Shown one piece after another: positions 36,629 through 46,850 of a stretch of 64,000 nucleotides of DNA; the stretch's first letter is position 1, and each line of letters opens with the position of its first letter. Position numbers and translations under genes: made by a program. This DNA is from Jacaranda mimosifolia (lineage: Eukaryota; Streptophyta; Magnoliopsida; Lamiales; Bignoniaceae): positions 29,715,468-29,779,467 of the forward strand of contig CM032129.1 in assembly GCA_018894105.1 (NCBI GenBank), read 5' to 3'. The notes under the pieces are model-generated. The model did not search any database. It saw only the letters and a list, made by a program, of their open reading frames with translations, and was not told where the DNA came from.

Positions 36629-37672
36629 GGGAAATTCATGAAGGGTGTTGTGGGAGCCATTTAGGAGGGGTAGCCTTAGCCTCCAAGGCCATCAGAGCTG
36701 GGTACTTTTGGCCTTCCGTCTGAGCTGATGCGGGAGAGTTAGTGAAAAAATGCATCAAGTGTCAGCGACATGCCCAAATAAGCTACGCGCCCGCTGAGCC
36801 TATGTACGCTATGAGTGCTCCATGCCATTTTGCCAAGTGAGGAATGGATATTGTAGGTCCCTTTCCAGTAGCGACGGCTCAGATGAAGTTCCTACTGGTG
36901 GCAGTAGATTACTTTAGCAAGTGGGTGGAGGCAGAGCCACTGGCTAAGATAAGCGAGAATGAGGTACTCAAGTTTTTATGGAAGAATATAGTATGTCGGA
37001 ATGGCATCCCCAGGGAGTTGATCTCGGACAATGAAAGACAATTTCAAGGAGCCAAAGTGCAGGCCTGGTGTAAGGATGAAAATAGCCCAGCGGTTCAGCG
37101 CCGTAGCCCATCCCCAGATAAATGGGCAAACAGAAGTCATCAATCGGGATTTGCTAAAAGGGTTGAAGAAGAGGTTGAATCAAGCTGGGGGTGAATGGGT
37201 AGATGAGCTGCCCAGTGTGCTGTGGGCGCATAGGACCACACCGAAGACCACTACTGGGGAAACACCATTTGGCATGGTTTATGGAGTAGACGCGCTGATC
37301 CCAGCCGAGGTGGGGATATAATCCCATCGGGTGCTGCCCTAGGACCCAGAAAAGAATGAGAAATTGCTCAAAGATTCTCTATATATGGTAGAGGAAAAAA
37401 GGGACAATGCTTGTCTTAGACTGGCTAAGTACAAGCAAAAGATGCAAGCTACCTTCAACCGAAGGGTTAAACCCCGCAGCTTTTAAGTAGGGGATTGGGT
37501 GTTAAGAAGGGTAGATGTAGTAGGGAATGTGGGCAAGTTGGAGCCAAATTGGGAAGGCCCGTACAAGGTGTGCAGGGTGCTAAGGGGAGGAGCTTATGAG
37601 CTGGAGACGGGGGAAGGCAAGAAAGTGACATGGTCGTGGAACGTGCAGAACCTTCGGCATTTTTACATGTAA
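36629..37672 (+). pseudogene. Retrotransposon integrase
   Basis: An N-terminal zinc-binding stretch (HEGCCGSHLGG...CIKCQRHAQ) is followed by the catalytic core. Its acidic triad is MDIVGPFP, LISDNERQF and NGQTEVINRD. A C-terminal chromodomain-less tail ends LRHFYM. Stops at 36724 and 36838, a frameshift near 37075, and stops after AEVGI and after CRSF/PRSF-type codons disable it. Confidence 0.83.
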
Positions 37673-37808
37673 TTTATTTTCGTTAAGAGCCTACCTAGTT
37701 AGTTCTTTGACGTTTGTTTGTCTTTTGAGGCATTTTTTACAATTATTTTTGATTTCTTGTAAATTGTTTTGAAATTCAATCAATTCATTTTTACTTCCTA
37801 ACACAGCT

Positions 37809-38465
37809 GATTCCATATACAAAGGATGAATGTCCAAACTGTAAGGGGCGAATGCCCGTCTAAAAAATCAACTCGGTTGATTCCATATGCATAGGATGAT
37901 TGAAGGGCGAATGCCCATTTGAAAAATCAGCTCGGCTGATTCCATATACAAAGGACGAATGTCCAAACTGTAAAGGGCGAATGCCCGTCTGAAAAATCAG
38001 CTCGGCTGATTCCACATGTAAAGGACGAATGTCCAAACTGAAGGGGCGAATGCCCGTCTGAAAAATTAGCTCGACTGATTCCACATGCATAGGACAAATG
38101 TCCAAACTGAAGGGGTGAATGCCTTTCTGATTCCACATGCAAAGGAAGAATGTCCAAACTGAAGGGGCGAATGCCCGTCTGAAAAATCAATTCGACTGAT
38201 TCCACATGCAAAGGACGAATGTCCAAACTGAAGGGGCGAATGCCCGTCTGAAAAATCAACTCGGCTGATCCCATATGCAAAGGACGAATGTCCAAACTGA
38301 AGGGGGGAATGCCCGTCTGAAAAATCAGCTCGGTTGATTCCACATGCAAAGGACGAATGTCCAAACTGAAGGGGCGAATGCCTGTTTGAAAAATCAGCTC
38401 GGTTGATCCTAAATGTAAAGGATGGATGCCCCAACTGAGGCCGAAATGCCCTACTAAAAATCATC
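37809..38465 (+). repeat. 69-bp tandem array in the retroelement 3' region
   Basis: Ten units start with GATTCC or a close variant at 37809, 37879, 37938, 38008, 38077, 38129, 38198, 38267, 38336 and 38405. The spacing is 69-70 bp, except two short units of 59 and 52 bp. Each contains GGACGAATGTCCAAACTGAA and GGCGAATGCCCGTCTGAAAA. Because 69 is a multiple of 3, long spurious frames occur on the minus strand. Confidence 0.93.
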
Positions 38466-38975
38466 TTGCATGACCTAACAAATGACGGATGTCCTTGTTG
38501 GGGGGAGCGCCGAAGCAGCTTGAACTGATTGGAAAGCCCAACCTCCCAATAGAAATAGGAGGACTCACGTCTTCCGCAGCTCGGCCGTCAGATCGTTGCA
38601 CGGCTGCTCGCCTATGGCCCGACACCTCGCATGCAGCACGGATGAGCCAAATGGCCAGGCGCCGCGCACATAGCTTGGCCATCCCGTACAAAAAAAAAAG
38701 ACATCTCCAAATAAGATGAAGTAGCTCAAGCATGTTTTTGGACAACCAAAAGTTCCAACACATTCCATTTCCACCGGAGAGATACAAGTCATCTCTTAAC
38801 TATTACTTCTGTTTTAGTGCATGCAAAAAACAAAATAGGGCTTAGTCGCCTCTAGAGTTTCTAACCATACTACTGATAATATTCAAGACGGAAGGATTGG
38901 AAGATCTGTAGACGCGCTAGGGGCATGCGGTTGCGTCGGGACCGCGGTGCTTGGAGAACCCTGCTGTTGGCTAGG
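38466..38975. other. Retroelement 3' spacer
   Basis: Non-coding sequence between the 69-bp array and the antisense gene. It includes a TAGGCTAGGCTAGGCTAGGC micro-repeat at about 38967-38990. No separate feature is recognised. Confidence 0.4.
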
Positions 38976-40933
38976 CTAGGCTAGGCTAGGCTTAGCTTGG
39001 GTGAGGGTCTCATCTGAGGACGGCATATCAGCAGGAGGGGAGGGCTCGACCACGCCTCCCTCTCTATCATCGGCATCTCCTTCATCTTCTGAATCCGAGG
39101 AAAGAGTATGCAATCCATAGATACGGTCCACGTTCTGATCCAGTTGTCCCAACCTCAAAATACCCTTGGCCTCCAATTGATCCGCACAAGTATTGATACC
39201 ATGGTAGTAATATTTCAAGGACCTCTTCACCGACATTTGCCTGAACTCATTGCTCTTCAAAAATTTAGTCAAGCGTGACTCCCAACACGTTTCAATGAAA
39301 GCTTTTCCCTCCTCAATATCATGAAACACCTCAAAAAAGCTATCTTGTCCTTCGCGGCGCCCCTCCTCTCTAGCCTTCTCTAATGCTTCTTTTTGTTGAG
39401 AAGACAACTTGGCCACTTTGAGCTCGAATTTGGTTAGGCTGGCTACCAGCTCATTATGCTTAGTTCGAAGAGAAGATAACTGTTCCTTCAGATCTCCCAG
39501 CTTGATCATCTCCCTCTGAAGCCGTTCCAACTCGGCCGCCATCCTCTACCTATCATCTTCTAGCTGATGGTGTTCTCCTTCTCACCTTGCTAACACGCTT
39601 CCCGCTAGAATACTCGTCTACAAGCAAGGAATAGGAATAGTGTGATCGAGGTAAAGACATTAGAAGAGTAAAACTCCTATATTACCTTGGAGAGGAAAGA
39701 GGCGAATTGGTTGCGTAGGCTGTCAAAGGGCATGGCGTCGGCCAGTTGCCTGTCCGAGCTGGTTGAAATTCCCTTTAAGAAGTCTCGTCCCAGGGAGTGA
39801 GTATTGTCAGTTAAAATCAAGCTGCCGGCCATAAGGTATGTGTTCAGATGACTCTTTATCAGAGCAAAAGAGCTTGGCTCTTCTGGAATGTTCTTTTCAG
39901 TGGAGGTCTCTACAACAGGTGGTGGGGTGGGCCTCTATGGAGCGGGGATGTTAGCAGAGGCTTCGATGGGGGGCCTTTGAGAAGAACTGGTACCCCCAAA
40001 ATGTTTTGGAGGACGGTCATTCTTCTGTCTCCCGGTCTGATCCGTAGCCTCAGCTAACGAGAACGCCTTGGTAGATACCCTCTCTGCAAAAAAAAAATAA
40101 AAAAAAAGAGGAAGATGGGAGTTAAGCATAATTCAACAAGCTTGTTAAATTCAACAAGGTCAAGTAACTACCAAAAGGCTTAGGAAGCTCTTCCCATTTA
40201 GGACTCAAAGCGAAGTGGTAGAGGAAACCTGGTTTCGCCAAATAAGAAAGCTGTAACTGACAACTATTAAGCCAATCTAGGATTTGCCGCCGCCCCGATG
40301 GAAACCGTGTCCTAGGCCTCGAGCTATCAAGCGGCATATGTTCTATCTACTTAGTAGGAAAGCCCCAAGGTTCAGGTGAGGATATAAATAGGTAGTGTTC
40401 TTTCTAATGCTTCACGGAGGTAGGGTACTTGGATAAAAAGTGAACATCCTCCCGAGATGATAAGTAAAATAAACCCTGACCTAAGGACTTAGGGTAGAAA
40501 AGAGAATGAAATAAGGTAGTCGTGGGCTCTATTTGCAAATGCCTACACTGAATGATGAACCCAGTCATTAGCCTAAAGGAATTAGGTGTAAATTGATTCA
40601 GGGGGATCCCTAACCCTCTTGAAATCAACTTAAACAGCTCAGGTGGTGGAAAGCGCAACCCCCCCGCATCTGTTCTACATAGAAGCATAGAAATCCCGCC
40701 AGGGGATGATGTGGCCGGTCTGAAGAATTGGGTACGACTATAGAATACTCGCTAGGAATGCCCATAATCTCTCTGAGTCTCCTATTCTTATGTTTGGTTA
40801 TCCTAGAATAATAAGTCTCATAATAAGGTAGTCCTGCTTCTGCCATGCCTTTTTTAGTATTCCTCATTACCTCTACAAGAATACTGAGCACTGAGTCATC
40901 CGAATCACTACCCCCAAATAGTTCAGTGGACAT
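38976..40933 (-). pseudogene. Antisense gene of the retroelement (aORF), spliced
   Basis: It is read against gag-pol. The ATG at 40931-40933 starts MSTELFGGSDSDDSV. A conserved block (RFPPPELFKLISRGLGIPLNQ, PNSFRLMTGFIIQCR) then matches what databases call putative plant transposon or gypsy-type transposon protein (Transposase_28-like). Two short introns are recognisable, 40084-40171 (88 bp) and 39618-39685 (68 bp), both GT-AG with T-rich acceptors. The last part (38976-39542, 188 codons) is an open coiled-coil segment, MAAELERLQREMIKLGDLKE and onwards, with an acidic tail. A frameshift near 40700 and stops near 40400 and 40350 show that this copy is broken. The function is unknown. Antisense ORFs of this kind are known in Tat-lineage elements. 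Confidence 0.75.
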
Positions 40934-41170
40934 ACTAGCGGTTCAAAAACATGCATCACACTTGAGAAAGATACCAAGAAAAAATAGGGGAAAATCAGAA
41001 AGAACCTGGACTCATTATTGGGGAAGAGGTGCGAAAAAAAAGAAGAGCTGAAAAACTCCGGTAGCCCGCGGTGAAGTAGGCGGCTTGAGCAAAGTGTGAA
41101 GTGGGGAAGAGATGGGAGAAAATATGTAGAGGGGGATTGGAGGAGAAATGAAAGAGTAGCAAAGGGGAGG

Positions 41171-41178
41171 TATTTATA
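41171..41178 (-). promoter_or_regulatory. TATA box of the antisense gene
   Basis: The minus strand reads TATAAATACCTCCCC, 238 bp upstream of the antisense ATG. A pyrimidine-rich leader follows. This looks like a dedicated promoter inside the retroelement, pointing away from the 3' LTR. Confidence 0.6.
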
Positions 41179-41339
41179 AGGGGGAAAATAGGAGATCAAA
41201 GGACACCTACCCTTACATCCACCGTACACTTGGTCTACGAAGATGTGTGCGATGTGATATGGAATTTAATGCCATTAATGAGAAGGCTTAGGTGGCCCTA
41301 GAAAAGGGAGAAAAGATAAGGCAACCTTTTCTTTTTGAA

Positions 41340-42010
41340 ATTTGAAAAGGGCTAAATGGCGAGCTGGAAATCATACCTCGGTAGGGGAGTACGGCTAGGC
41401 AGACCCTCGGCTAAGAGCGTCTCGGCCCGAAAGGCATCTCGGCCTAGGAATGCTTCTCGGCTAGGGCATGCACCTCTGTCGGGACGTTTTGCGCCATGCG
41501 CTCAGCTCGGTGTTGGGCACCCCGCGCAGCCAGATCGGGCGCGTCTTGGCCGAGACGCGTCTCGACCACGATTGGAGTCTCTACCAAGACGTCTTGCGCT
41601 ATGCGCTCAGCTCGGTACTGAGCGTCCTGTGTAGCCAGACCGGGCGCGTCTCGGCTGCGACTGGCGTTTGCTGAAACGTCTTGTGCCATGCGTTCAGCTC
41701 AGCACCGAGCGCCCCGCGCAGCAAGATCGGGCGCGTCTCGGTCACGATTGGCGTGTATGACCGGCGCTCGGCTTAGTACCGAGCGCCCCACGCAGACAGG
41801 CCGGGCGCGTCTTGGCCGAGATTAGCCGGGCCAGGCCTCTAGACCAAGACGCGCCTTGGCCAGGCAACATCTAGGCCGGGTTTTGCATCTCTACCGAGAC
41901 ACGTGTCGGCTCGGGCGCGCGTCTCTTTGTCGAGACGCGTCTCGACACCGTGCGTCCTGCTCGGCACTGGCCGTCTCGCGCAGCTTGGGCTCTACACCTC
42001 GCCCAAAAAA
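41340..42010. repeat. G+C-rich degenerate tandem repeats before the 3' LTR
   Basis: About four units of 85-105 bp start near 41488, 41589, 41678 and 41761. Each carries GCGCTCAGCTCGGTACTGAG-like, CCGCGCAGCCAGA-like and GGGCGCGTCTCGGC-like words. Palindromes such as CGTCTCGACC and GAGACGCGTCTC are frequent. The base composition contrasts with the AT-rich surroundings. Confidence 0.7.
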
Positions 42011-42110
42011 AAATATATATATATATATCATTGAGTTAGGGACAACTCAGGAATGTGGTCCGTCTTTAGCTCGGGCATGGTCATAGTTCAAAATATTTTT
42101 GAACTAGTTT

Positions 42111-42122
42111 GTGGGGGGAGAT
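42111..42122 (+). promoter_or_regulatory. Polypurine tract
   Basis: GTGGGGGGAGAT directly precedes the 3' LTR, where plus-strand priming occurs in LTR elements. Confidence 0.75.
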
Positions 42123-42123
42123 G

Positions 42124-42603
42124 TGATACGTCTGTAATAGCCCGAGCTAAAGCAAACATCAGACCCGAGGTGACTACCCCACATACTATTACTGAACCCG
42201 CGAGAAAGGTCGAGTTGAACTCAGGAGAAGGGTCGAGCTGAAGCTAAGGGTAGAGCTGAGCTGAAGCCAGGGGCAGAGCTGAGCTGAACCCGTAGGAAGG
42301 GCCGAGTTGAACCCATGGGAAAGGGTCGAGCTAAACTCAGATTTGCTTTGGTTCCTATAGTGCCATGCACGACCGAAAAAGGAGGAACATGTGTTACACA
42401 TGGCTCCATTCTATTGATTCAGTTATAAAAAAATAGTGAGTGTTTTAGTAGGTAGTTATAAACCCAAGTAGTGGGATGTTTAGTCACATAAAAAAACTTG
42501 GTAAAAAGTTGTAGAGGATATTGAGATTAACACAGACACTTGAGAGAGAAAATTGTTCTTGTTTTTGTTGATTGGTGCTTTTATAAATTATTTTTGTGCA
42601 TCA
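42124..42603 (+). repeat. 3' LTR of the Ty3/gypsy element
   Basis: It begins TGATACGTCTGTAATAGC and ends TTTTTGTGCATCA. It is 480 bp with more copies of the GAGCTGA(A/G) short repeat than the 5' LTR. The two LTRs differ at several positions, so the insertion is not recent. Confidence 0.93.
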
Positions 42604-42608
42604 CAGTT

Positions 42609-43030
42609 AAATTTTAATTTTTAAATTATACATATATAAATATTAAAGTCATATCATTAAATTAATTAATCACCCAATAAATATTGCCTTATCTTAACAC
42701 ATAATAAAAATAGTAAATTAACTATCAAAATTTTAATCACCATATCTAGAATATAGATGCCATTTACTACCAATCAGATTGGCTTGGAACAAACATAATT
42801 AACCAAACTTTTTCATACTAAAACTCTAAGATTCGATTAACTCAAATTAAACTAAGGTAATAGAGAAATAAATTGGCAAACAAATAATTTTTGCATTTAA
42901 TCGACCTTATTAAAAAAAAAAAAAAGCTTGTATAATTTTGTCTCAATTTTTCCATTAAAAATATATTACAAAAAGAAAGAAAAAAATAATGCGAAAATAA
43001 AGTATATGGAGTAAACCCTTACGCAAGCTC
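42609..43030. other. Intergenic between retroelement and VPS28
   Basis: AT-rich. The VPS28 promoter should lie in the right-hand part. No clear TATA box is chosen. Confidence 0.35.
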
Positions 43031-44111
43031 AGACTGGCCACAAGTACAACCTGCTCTGCTCCCGTCTGCAGCACTCTTCCCATTATTCAAAGACGCCGCG
43101 TTTTTCCATCTCCGTAAGTGCATCTCCCTTTAATAAACATCTATTTGTACATAAAAGTCGTCGGATTTCTTTTCTCCTTTTCTTTTGTTTATAATTCGAT
43201 TTTGTTTCCGTCAAATATGCCAGCATCTTGAGGTATGGTTGATCTGAATATTAATTGTTAATGTGTTACTGTATCGCGAAGTTAGGTCTTTTAAATCTCG
43301 AATCTGAATGTGAAATCTGCGATTCTGTTCCGATGTTTGTGTTGTAACCAATGGGGACAGCGCAATGCCGATTGTTTCGATCGGCTAATGTTGCTAAATC
43401 GTTATTGAAGAGCTAGGTCATTGATTCAGTGTGTTGCCGTTTTTTGTGAATGTATATTGGGGTGTATAATTGTTTTTTGCAGCTGTCAAAGTTGGGATGT
43501 ATTCATTTTTTTGAAGGGGGATTTATTTGAGGGATTTTCTGATCTTCCATCTATCAGAAATTTGATTTTATGTGGATTGCTTTCTTTTAATGTGTTCTTT
43601 CTTTTATAATTGTGTAAGGAGATAAGTGAAATTGGATTTAGGGCTGTTTGGTTTTATTTTCGTTTTCAATTTTCATTTCATCATTTTTAAAGTTTAAAAA
43701 GTTAGTTAGTGGAAATGAGTTGAAAATGAGTTTGTATTTGGATGGGTTATTGAAAAAGTAATGATTATGTTGTGTTTAGTAAGTTGTAGGTGGAGGGAGA
43801 TAGAAATGAAGGAATAGAGAGAAAAGATGTTTAGATTATTGAGAGGAGACATATAGGTTATTGAAGTATGTGTTTTGAAAATGAAAATGATATTGGGTGA
43901 AAATGTGTAAAAAGTGATGTGTTTTATTTTTGAAACAGTAGAAAATGTGAAAATGGAATGTGGAAATAAAACCAAACAGGTCCTATTTCTGGATCTGAAA
44001 ATTTACGGATTTGTATTTGGCTGCAGTGACAAGGTTTCTGGTTCTCTTTGTGCGTGTCCCATTCTCTTCTCCAATCCTATTTGTAAATAGTAATATTTTG
44101 TACTATATTAC
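43031..44111 (+). other. 5' leader of VPS28 with a probable intron
   Basis: A G/C-richer leader near 43030-43113 ends TCTCC|GTAAGTG, a strong 5' splice site at 43114. A good acceptor, TTGGCTGCAG, ends at 44026, giving a 913-bp intron. The exon then runs to the ATG at 44112. A MITE lies inside this intron. Leader introns of this kind are common in plant housekeeping genes. The transcript itself is not shown. Confidence 0.55.
43641..43983. mobile_element. MITE in the VPS28 leader intron
   Basis: The left end GGGCTGTTTGGTTTTATTTT and the inverted right end GGACCTGTTTGGTTTTATTT form good inverted repeats over 343 bp. Both flanks carry TA, so a 2-bp target duplication is possible. The interior is (G)AAATGAAAA-rich without coding capacity. 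Confidence 0.72.
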
Positions 44112-44741
44112 ATGGAGGTTAAGCTATGGAATGACAAGCGTGAAAGAGAGATGTATGAGAATTTTGCTGAGCTCTTTGCCATTATAAAAGCAACGGAGAA
44201 GCTTGAGAAAGCTTATATTCGCGACATTATTTCTCCAGCAGAGTATGAAACTGAATGCCAAAAGTTGATTGCCCATTTTAAAACTCTGTCTTCCACATTT
44301 AAAGACATTGTACCCAGTATTGAGCGTTTTCATGATACTTATAAGATGGACTGTCCTGCCGCCTTAAACCGTCTTGTGACATCCGGAGTTCCTGCCACTG
44401 TGGAGCACCGAGCGGCTGTGGCAACGTCGGCCACTACATCAGCTGCTATAGTGGCTGAGTGTGTGCAGAACTTTATTACTGCCATGGATTCATTAAAATT
44501 GAACATGGTTGCAGTTGATCAGGTCCATCCATTGTTATCTGACCTGTCAGCTTCTCTCAATAAGCTGTCTATACTGCCACCTGATTTTGAGGGGAAGACA
44601 AAGATGAGGGACTGGATTGCAAGGCTGTCAAAAATGGGTGCTGCTGATGAGCTGACTGAGCAGCAGGCTCGACAGCTGCACTTTGATCTGGAGTCGTCTT
44701 ACAACTCATTTATGGCAGCACTACCCACTGCAGGAACATAA
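44112..44741 (+). CDS. VPS28: VPS28, ESCRT-I subunit
   Basis: VPS28 is part of ESCRT-I, which with VPS23 and VPS37 sorts ubiquitinated membrane proteins into multivesicular bodies. Its C-terminal domain contacts ESCRT-II or ESCRT-III-related partners in yeast. The single coding exon gives 209 residues, the usual plant length. It starts MEVKLWNDKREREMYENFAE, the conserved core-binding N-terminal region (to about residue 100). A variable Ala/Thr-rich linker (about 97-113) follows, then the C-terminal four-helix domain (about 115-209) with DQVHPLLSDL and DWIARLSKMGA. The frame is open from the ATG to TAA without defects. It converges with the tryptophan synthase relic downstream. Confidence 0.95.
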   Translation: MEVKLWNDKREREMYENFAELFAIIKATEKLEKAYIRDIISPAEYETECQKLIAHFKTLSSTFKDIVPSIERFHDTYKMDCPAALNRLVTSGVPATVEHRAAVATSATTSAAIVAECVQNFITAMDSLKLNMVAVDQVHPLLSDLSASLNKLSILPPDFEGKTKMRDWIARLSKMGAADELTEQQARQLHFDLESSYNSFMAALPTAGT

Positions 44742-45847
44742 TTGCTGGCTTGGGGTGAGGTTGTAAATAAGTGAGTTTATTTGTTTTTACTTAACAACAT
44801 CGAATATGTATGTTGTAGACTTGTAGTTGAGTTTAGTTAAACTCGGTAGGAATTAGTTATTTTTCAAAGCAAAGTTGCTGACAGTCTCCACATTGCGTGC
44901 TTAAGAATGGTGATGTTTTTGAACCATGACCTATATCTTTGGTGAAAGGAATATGTTATTGAGGTGAAATGTGATGAATCCTATTTATATCGCTCAGTAG
45001 ATTGTGTTGCTCATTCAAATGAAACTACTGGTTGATTGCTATTCTCTTCTGCATCATTTGTTGTCGCTACTTGGTTGAGTTTGCTTTGACTTTTCAAAAC
45101 ATCATCAAACCCTCCATAATCATGGCAAATGAAAGGGAGCACACTCCTTTGAACCTGCATTTCTCGAAATTTTGTTGACTTTGCTAATGGCTAACTTTTT
45201 ATTTGTTTAATCGAAATTGCCATACTTTGTCGATGATGATGTTGAAAAGTGCAAAGCTATTGTTATGTCGTTTTCTTCTTGTTTGTTTGAATGTATATTT
45301 TGCCCTGAGTTTGCATAATCATAACCTCTCTGACCTACATAATGCTTCATTAGTTCATTAGTTTATTTGAAATATGATATCTCCAATGGTGGGATGAAAG
45401 CAATGAGTTCTTTTTCTTTTGTTCTTCCTCGTTTCTTGGCCATATTTTCATTGTTGAGTCCGATGGTCATTTGATCAGTTTTAGCTTAAATTCGAAACAA
45501 TGATGGGAAAAGCATCAAACATTCCCTCCCCGCCCCTCCCCCTCCAATTTTGCACCTTTCTCAATGAGGCTGGAATTTGCTGTGAGTTTACTTAAATTAA
45601 ACTGAAGGCGCTGCTCTTTGAAACTCATCTGCACGTGATGAGATATTATTGAACTCAAACTCCCAGCGTGGCACAAATTGTGAAGAACACACCTGGCTGT
45701 TTGGATGTACATGAAAATGTGGAAGAGAGAGAGAGAGGTATGCACAAGCTTCTTGTGCTTTTATTTGTTTATATACACAACTTTTAACAGAATTATTTAT
45801 GCATTGAGGTAATGTGACCTCGAGATTGTATCCTTCGAACTTTTCAC
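44742..45847. other. VPS28 3' UTR and intergenic space
   Basis: The VPS28 3' UTR should occupy the first few hundred bases. The rest is ordinary AT-rich sequence with a (GA)n tract near 45726-45738. No gene is seen. Confidence 0.4.
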
Positions 45848-46397
45848 TTAGGAATAAGAAGTTGGCACTGCTCCATTTATTCTTTGTTGGTATTGAAAGA
45901 CTGTTCCCACATCCTTATCGCCATGGCCACTGCAATTAACAACCACCTTTGAACCACTGGGCAAAGTCGGACAAAGTTTTCTGAGATATGCAATTGCATG
46001 AGCAGCCTCCAGGGCTGGAAATATCCCTTCTGTTTGGCACAGCAGTGAGTATGCTGCAAAGGGAAAATAAAAAAGAGAAGTTGAATAATCTAATGATGTA
46101 TGTGTTAGGATGAGAAAAATGCATCGTCTGAATGTATAGGCTGTCACCATGCAGTGCTTCTTCATCCGTGACTGTGTGAAACTCTGCACGACCTATGTCT
46201 TTGAGAAAGCTCAGCTCGGGGCTAACTCCTGGATATTCTAGCCTGCATGCTCAACAATTACCTAATTAATTGCATATTGATGCTAATGACTAAGATTTTC
46301 TCCTCTATCTGTACCGGATATTAATTTTATGTGTATTTATGTAGTTGTATATGTCATATCATGAATGATTTATCATTGTGATGCCTAGAAACTCTTA

Positions 46398-46850
46398 GGC
46401 TTTGTTTGGATGTGAATTGGGGCATTCTCTCAAAATTTTTTGGGAGAATGGATTTTGGGAAGTGAGATTGGGGAATGTAATGGTTGTTTGTTTGTGTTTT
46501 GGAGGATAGGTAGAGAATGAATTAGAAGAAAATGATTTGTTTGTTTGTATTTTGGGGGAGATAAGATGTCACATCAATTATTTTTTTGTTGGATTTATGG
46601 AGTGAAATGAGTATTTTAAAATTATTTATATGTGTATATATAGATTGTATGAGTGGTAATATGTGTATATATTTATAATGATGAGACAATTAATAGAAAC
46701 TTTAGGGAATAATGTTTAGAGTGTGAATAGTAAGAATTTTTTGGGGAAAAATTTTATATTTTGGAAGTGGGATTGGGGAATGTATAATGTTTGTTTGTTT
46801 AAGTTTTGAAAGTTGGAAAATGAATTGGGAGTTTGTAGACAAATAAGCCC
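46398..46850. mobile_element. Tourist-like MITE in intron 3 of the TrpB pseudogene
   Basis: The ends GGCTTTGTTTGGATGTGAAT and (inverted) GGGCTTATTTGTCTACAAAC are flanked by TTA on both sides (46395-46397 and 46851-46853). The interior is closely related to 29611-30033. This fits a PIF/Harbinger-type MITE. Confidence 0.75.

Larger units (their letters stand above)
31513..42608 (+). mobile_element. Complete but degenerate Ty3/gypsy LTR retrotransposon, Tat-like
   Basis: The element runs from 31518 to 42603 (11.1 kb). The 5-bp target duplication CAGTT is at 31513-31517 and 42604-42608. It has two LTRs, a primer-binding site, gag, protease, reverse transcriptase, RNase H and integrase in that order, which is the Ty3/gypsy order. 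Downstream of integrase come a tandem array, an antisense spliced gene and a G+C-rich repeat field. A long non-coding 3' region with an antisense ORF and tandem repeats is typical of the Tat lineage (Retand, Ogre and relatives). All coding parts carry stops or frameshifts, so this copy cannot act by itself. Confidence 0.93.

Noticed and set aside
37860..38464. Long repetitive minus-strand frames.
   Set aside because: They result from a 69-bp tandem unit whose length is a multiple of three, and have no start context or family similarity.
37809..38465. A CRISPR-like array.
   Set aside because: The units are contiguous tandem repeats without unique spacers, in a plant retroelement.
41356..41674. 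Arg/Ala-rich open frames on both strands.
   Set aside because: They lie in G+C-rich degenerate tandem repeats of the retroelement and arise from composition.
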